DNA from: Streptomyces sp. NBC_00094
GTDB lineage: Bacteria > Actinomycetota > Actinomycetes > Streptomycetales > Streptomycetaceae
Assembly: GCF_026343125.1 (NCBI RefSeq)
Contig: NZ_JAPEMB010000001.1
Location: 7,135,501-7,199,500, forward strand
Direction: 5' to 3'
DNA length: 64,000 nucleotides
In this document: piece after piece, positions 61,079-64,000 of the stretch
Numbering within the stretch: position 1 is the first letter of the stretch
Layout of the letters: each line of letters opens with the position of its first letter
Translations under genes and position numbers: made by a program
Notes under the pieces: generated by a model
The model's input: only the letters and a program-made list of their open reading frames with translations
Told to the model about the DNA's origin: nothing
Database searches by the model: none

Positions 61079-62011
61079 TCAGCGGCGGCGCACCCGCGAC
61101 GGGCGCACCACGGTCTCCTGCACCACATGGGCGATCAGGCTGCCGTCGATGCTCCAGACGTCCGCGAAGGCGAGGCCGCGGCCGTCCACCGAGGTCGGGC
61201 TGCGCTGGGAGAACAGCATCCATTCGTCGGCCCGGAAGGGCCGGTGGTACCAGACGGAGTGATCGAGCGAGGTGAGGAAGACCGACGACGGCTCGTCGCG
61301 CAGCATCCGGGGGAGTTGGTGGGACAGCGCCGCGGCCGGAGCGAGGAAGAGATCGGAGGCGTACGCCAGGGCACAGGCGTGCAGTCCCGGGTCGTCGGGC
61401 AGCCGCTCGCTCGCGCGTATCCAGAGCTTCTGCTCCGTCAGCCCGGGCGTGGTCGGCTCGGGAGGCCCGGGGACGTACCGCATGTCGAGGACACGGCAGA
61501 ACTCCGCCCGCGCGAAGTCCGCCGGGTTGTTCCTCGCCCACGTCTCGTACATGTCGGGCAGGGAGGGGGGTCCGGGGGTCCGGGGCATCGCGGGCTGGCG
61601 GTCGTCGGCCGTCTCCGGCCGCTTGAACGACGCGGTGAGGGTGAAGACGAGCTCACCGCCCTGGACGGCGGTGACGCGGCGGGACAGGTAGGAGGAGCCG
61701 TCCCGGACCCGCTCCACGGTGTAGACGAGCGGGCGTGCCGTGTCGCCCGGGCGCAGGAAGTGGCCGTGCAGCGAATGCGCGGTGCGGCCCTCGGGCACGG
61801 TCAGTGCGGCGGCCGCGAGCGCCTGGGCCGCCACCTGGCCGCCGAAGGCGCGCGAGGGCATGCCGTCGTGGCACCAGCCGCGGAACAGGTCGCGCTCCAG
61901 CTGCTCCACGCCCAGGAGCGCGACGAAGTCCTTGCCGTGGGCCGTGCCCAGGGACTCGCCCGGGCCCGTGCCCAGGCGCGGTGCCGTCTCGGTCTTGGGC
62001 GGTACGGGCAT
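61079..62011 (-). CDS. tesB: Acyl-CoA thioesterase II (TesB-like)
   Basis: A 310-residue double hot-dog thioesterase: GQVAAQALAAAALTVPEG, SLHGHFLRPGDTARPLVYTV, SYLSRRVTAVQGGELVFTL in the first half; ACALAYASDLFLAPAAAL and SLDHSVWYHRPFRADEWMLF in the second. The Asp-Thr/Ser-Gln active-site set of TesB is compatible with ASDLF and DHSVW. It hydrolyses acyl-CoA to free acid and CoA, useful to release stalled or inhibitory intermediates. Coded 12 bases after the thiolase stop. Confidence 0.9.
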   Translation of the reverse strand: MPVPPKTETAPRLGTGPGESLGTAHGKDFVALLGVEQLERDLFRGWCHDGMPSRAFGGQVAAQALAAAALTVPEGRTAHSLHGHFLRPGDTARPLVYTVERVRDGSSYLSRRVTAVQGGELVFTLTASFKRPETADDRQPAMPRTPGPPSLPDMYETWARNNPADFARAEFCRVLDMRYVPGPPEPTTPGLTEQKLWIRASERLPDDPGLHACALAYASDLFLAPAAALSHQLPRMLRDEPSSVFLTSLDHSVWYHRPFRADEWMLFSQRSPTSVDGRGLAFADVWSIDGSLIAHVVQETVVRPSRVRRR

Positions 62012-62023
62012 CGGGGTTCGTCC

Positions 62024-63190
62024 TCACAGGAGTTCGAGGATGGTGGCGTTGGCCATGCCGCCGCCCTCGCACATGGACTGCAGGCCGTAGCGGATGCCGT
62101 TGTCGCGCATGTGGTGGACGAGGGTGGTCATGAGGCGTGCGCCGGAGCCGCCGATGGGGTGGCCGAGGGCCATCGCACCACCGAGCGGGTTCATCCGCGC
62201 GTAGTCCGCGCCGGTCTCACGGAGCCAGGCGAGGGTGACGGAGGCGAACGCCTCGTTGATCTCGAAGGCGCCGATGTCGCCGATCGAGAGACCGGCTTTC
62301 CTGAGCGCCTTGGCGGTGGCCGGGATGGGGCCCTTGAGCATGGTGACCGGGTCCGTACCGGTGACGACCGCGGTGTGGATGCGGGCCATCGGCGTCCACC
62401 CCTGGGACGCGGCGAACTCGCTGGTGGTGACCAGCAGCGCGGCGGTGCCGTCGGAGACCTGCGAGGCGTTGCCCGCGGTGATCGTCCCGTCCTCCGCGAA
62501 GGCGGGCTTGAGGCCGGCCAGCTTCTCGAGGGTGGAGCCGCGGCGTACGCCCTCGTCGGTGTCGAAGACCCGGGTGGTGCCGTCCTCGTCGGTGACGGTG
62601 ATCGGGGCGATCTGGTCCTTGAACAGGCCCTCGTCGATGGCCTGCGCGGCCCGCGCGTGGGAGTCCAGGCCGTGCTGGTCCATCTCGGTCCGCGTGATGC
62701 CGTACTCGTCGGCGATCAGCTGGGCGCCCGTGCCCTGGTTGAAGCGGATGCCGTCGTAGCGGGCGAAGACGTCCGGGCCGAAGGGCTCGCCGAAGGTGCC
62801 GTCGCCCCGGGTGGTGCCCAGCGGCAACCGGCTCATGATCTCCACGCCGCCGGCTACGGCGACGTCGTACTGACCGGAGATCACCCCGGCCGCGGCCTGG
62901 TGCACGGCCTGCTGCGACGAGCCGCACTGCCGGTCGACGGTGACGCCGGGCACGGTCTCCGGCCAGCCGGCCGCCAGCACGGCGGCGCGGCCGATACAGC
63001 CGGCCTGCATGCCGACCGCGGAGGCGCAGCCCCAGATCACGTCGTCGACGAGGGCCGGGTCGAGGTTGTTGCGCGCGGCCAGCGCCTTGAGCACATGTGC
63101 GGAGAGCGAGGCGGAATGCAGCTGTGAGAGCGAGCCGCCGCGCTTGCCCACGGCGGTGCGGACGGCGTCGACGATCACTGCGTCACGCAT
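62024..63190 (-). CDS. Thiolase (acetyl-CoA acyltransferase), copy 2
   Basis: A 388-residue thiolase similar to copy 1 at 44044: Cys89 in DRQCGSSQQAVHQ, GGVEIMSRLPLG, NEAFASVTLAW, GHPIGGSGAR and the second Cys in MCEGGGMANATI. The ATG at 63190 follows GGAGGACCCC. It lies between the third LCAD-like dehydrogenase and TesB on the minus strand, so this set repeats the dehydrogenase-thiolase pairing seen at 44-46 kb. Confidence 0.92.
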   Translation of the reverse strand: MRDAVIVDAVRTAVGKRGGSLSQLHSASLSAHVLKALAARNNLDPALVDDVIWGCASAVGMQAGCIGRAAVLAAGWPETVPGVTVDRQCGSSQQAVHQAAAGVISGQYDVAVAGGVEIMSRLPLGTTRGDGTFGEPFGPDVFARYDGIRFNQGTGAQLIADEYGITRTEMDQHGLDSHARAAQAIDEGLFKDQIAPITVTDEDGTTRVFDTDEGVRRGSTLEKLAGLKPAFAEDGTITAGNASQVSDGTAALLVTTSEFAASQGWTPMARIHTAVVTGTDPVTMLKGPIPATAKALRKAGLSIGDIGAFEINEAFASVTLAWLRETGADYARMNPLGGAMALGHPIGGSGARLMTTLVHHMRDNGIRYGLQSMCEGGGMANATILELL

Positions 63191-63267
63191 GGGGTCCTCC
63201 TGGGGGAAGTGGGTTGAGGGGAAGGGCCGGGCCCGGGCCCGGGACGGGATCGGAGCCGGGGAAGGGC

Positions 63268-64000
63268 TCAGAGTCCGAGGTCCTTGGCGATGATCGTCTT
63301 CATGACCTCGCTGGTCCCGGCGTAGATCCGGTTCACCCGGGTGTCCGCGTAGAGGCGGGCGATGGGGTACTCCAGCATGTAGCCGTAACCGCCGTGCAGC
63401 TGGAGGCACTTGTCGATGACGCGGCCCGCGACCTCGGTACAGAAGAGCTTGGCCCTGGCGGCGTCGGCGGCCGTCAGTTCGCCTGCGGCGTGTTCCGTGA
63501 GGGCGCGGTCGACGAGTGCCTGCGCGGCGGCGACCTCTGTGGCGCACTCGGCGAGGACGAACTTGGTGTTCTGGAACGCGGCGACGGGCCTGCCGAAGAC
63601 CTCACGCTCGCGTACGTACGCGGTCGCGAAGCCGATCGCGCCTGCCGCGTTGGCGTAGGCGTTGATCGCCGCGCCGAGGCGCTCCACCGCGAGGTTGTGG
63701 GTGAGGTAGTTGAAGGCCGCGCCCTCCTCGCCGAGCAGGTTCTCGACAGGGACCCGGACGTCGGTGAAGGAGAGCTCGGCGGTGTCCTGCGCGCGCAGGC
63801 CGATCTTGTCGAGCTTGCGCCCCACGGTGAAACCCGCGGAGCTCGTGTCCACGCACAGGATCGAGAGCCCGCCCCGACGGTCGGCGGGGTCGTACGCGGC
63901 GGTCCGGCAGACGACCAGGACGAGATCCGCCTGGGCGCCGCCGGTGATGAAGGTCTTGGCGCCGTCGAGGACGTAGTGGGCGCCGTCCTCGGAGAGCCGG
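63268..64000 (-). CDS. Acyl-CoA dehydrogenase, LCAD-like, copy 3 (C-terminal part, runs off right edge)
   Basis: The last ~243 residues are present. They read LDGAKTFITGGAQADLVLVV, TVGRKLDKIGLRAQDTAELS, and end CLQLHGGYGYMLEYPIARLY, RIYAGTSEVMK, as in copies 1 and 2. The probable LCAD-type base is the Glu in NLAVERLGAAI; the MCAD position is Ala. The N-terminal third lies outside the window. Upstream gene of the thiolase-TesB-hydratase unit on the minus strand. Confidence 0.9.
   Translation of the reverse strand, partial: RLSEDGAHYVLDGAKTFITGGAQADLVLVVCRTAAYDPADRRGGLSILCVDTSSAGFTVGRKLDKIGLRAQDTAELSFTDVRVPVENLLGEEGAAFNYLTHNLAVERLGAAINAYANAAGAIGFATAYVREREVFGRPVAAFQNTKFVLAECATEVAAAQALVDRALTEHAAGELTAADAARAKLFCTEVAGRVIDKCLQLHGGYGYMLEYPIARLYADTRVNRIYAGTSEVMKTIIAKDLGL

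Overview
The window is very GC-rich, its coding frames end almost every codon in G or C, GTG starts are common, and the gene content (ECF-like sigma factor, double-TetR regulator, NhaA, arylamine N-acetyltransferase, many acyl-CoA enzymes, several families of actinobacterial insertion sequences) points to a Streptomyces or close relative. No tRNA, rRNA, CRISPR array or replication origin was seen.

Left part (1-16 kb): a secreted glycan-degradation pair (GH31, running off the left edge, and a GH89 alpha-N-acetylglucosaminidase) flanks an unusual sigma factor/CAP-domain membrane fusion. The last codon of the GH89 gene is the target of two successive IS insertions (an IS5-family element with an extra passenger gene and an IS701-family element), leaving three copies of CTAG. 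Beyond them are a dienelactone-hydrolase-like protein that lacks its nucleophile, an arylamine N-acetyltransferase with a repeated N-terminal tail, an acetylxylan/cephalosporin-C esterase, a STAS-like protein, a two-RCK membrane protein, two small membrane proteins, and a NhaA antiporter with a large in-frame internal deletion.

Middle scar (16.1-20.4 kb): a graveyard of mobile DNA. An IS481-family remnant is split by a 1.79 kb Tn3-family derivative that has 46-47 bp terminal inverted repeats, a TTCAA target duplication, only a broken start of tnpA, and an intact quinone oxidoreductase as cargo. A decayed IS5-family transposase and a truncated SDR gene follow.

Right part (20.4-64 kb): a coherent lipid-catabolic island. 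It holds two type III alkylsulfatases, two secreted lipases that resemble Candida antarctica lipase B, three acyl-CoA/AMP ligases, three LCAD-like acyl-CoA dehydrogenases, a two-gene (probably heteromeric) acyl-CoA dehydrogenase, two thiolases and one SCP2/Ltp-type thiolase, a two-gene MaoC hydratase, an HSD10-type and a FabG-type dehydrogenase, two enoyl-CoA hydratase-family proteins, a TesB thioesterase, an alpha-methylacyl-CoA racemase, a five-gene branched-chain-amino-acid-type ABC importer, an MFS carrier and a sodium/solute symporter. Alkylsulfatase, lipase and ligase occur as a duplicated set at both borders of the island. I infer a system that hydrolyses and desulfates long-chain, probably methyl-branched, esters or alkyl sulfates outside or at the cell and oxidises the acyl chains.

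Regulation: a double-TetR repressor and a PucR/CdaR-type activator sit in the centre. Seven intergenic copies of a palindrome, GT[G/T]A-N8-T[A/C]AC, lie in front of the repressor gene, the PucR gene, the MFS gene, the Ltp-thiolase operon, the first thiolase and the second acyl-CoA dehydrogenase; two of them occupy the same place, 20 bp downstream of a TTGACA box. This looks like an undescribed local regulon and is the strongest candidate for a new system in the window.
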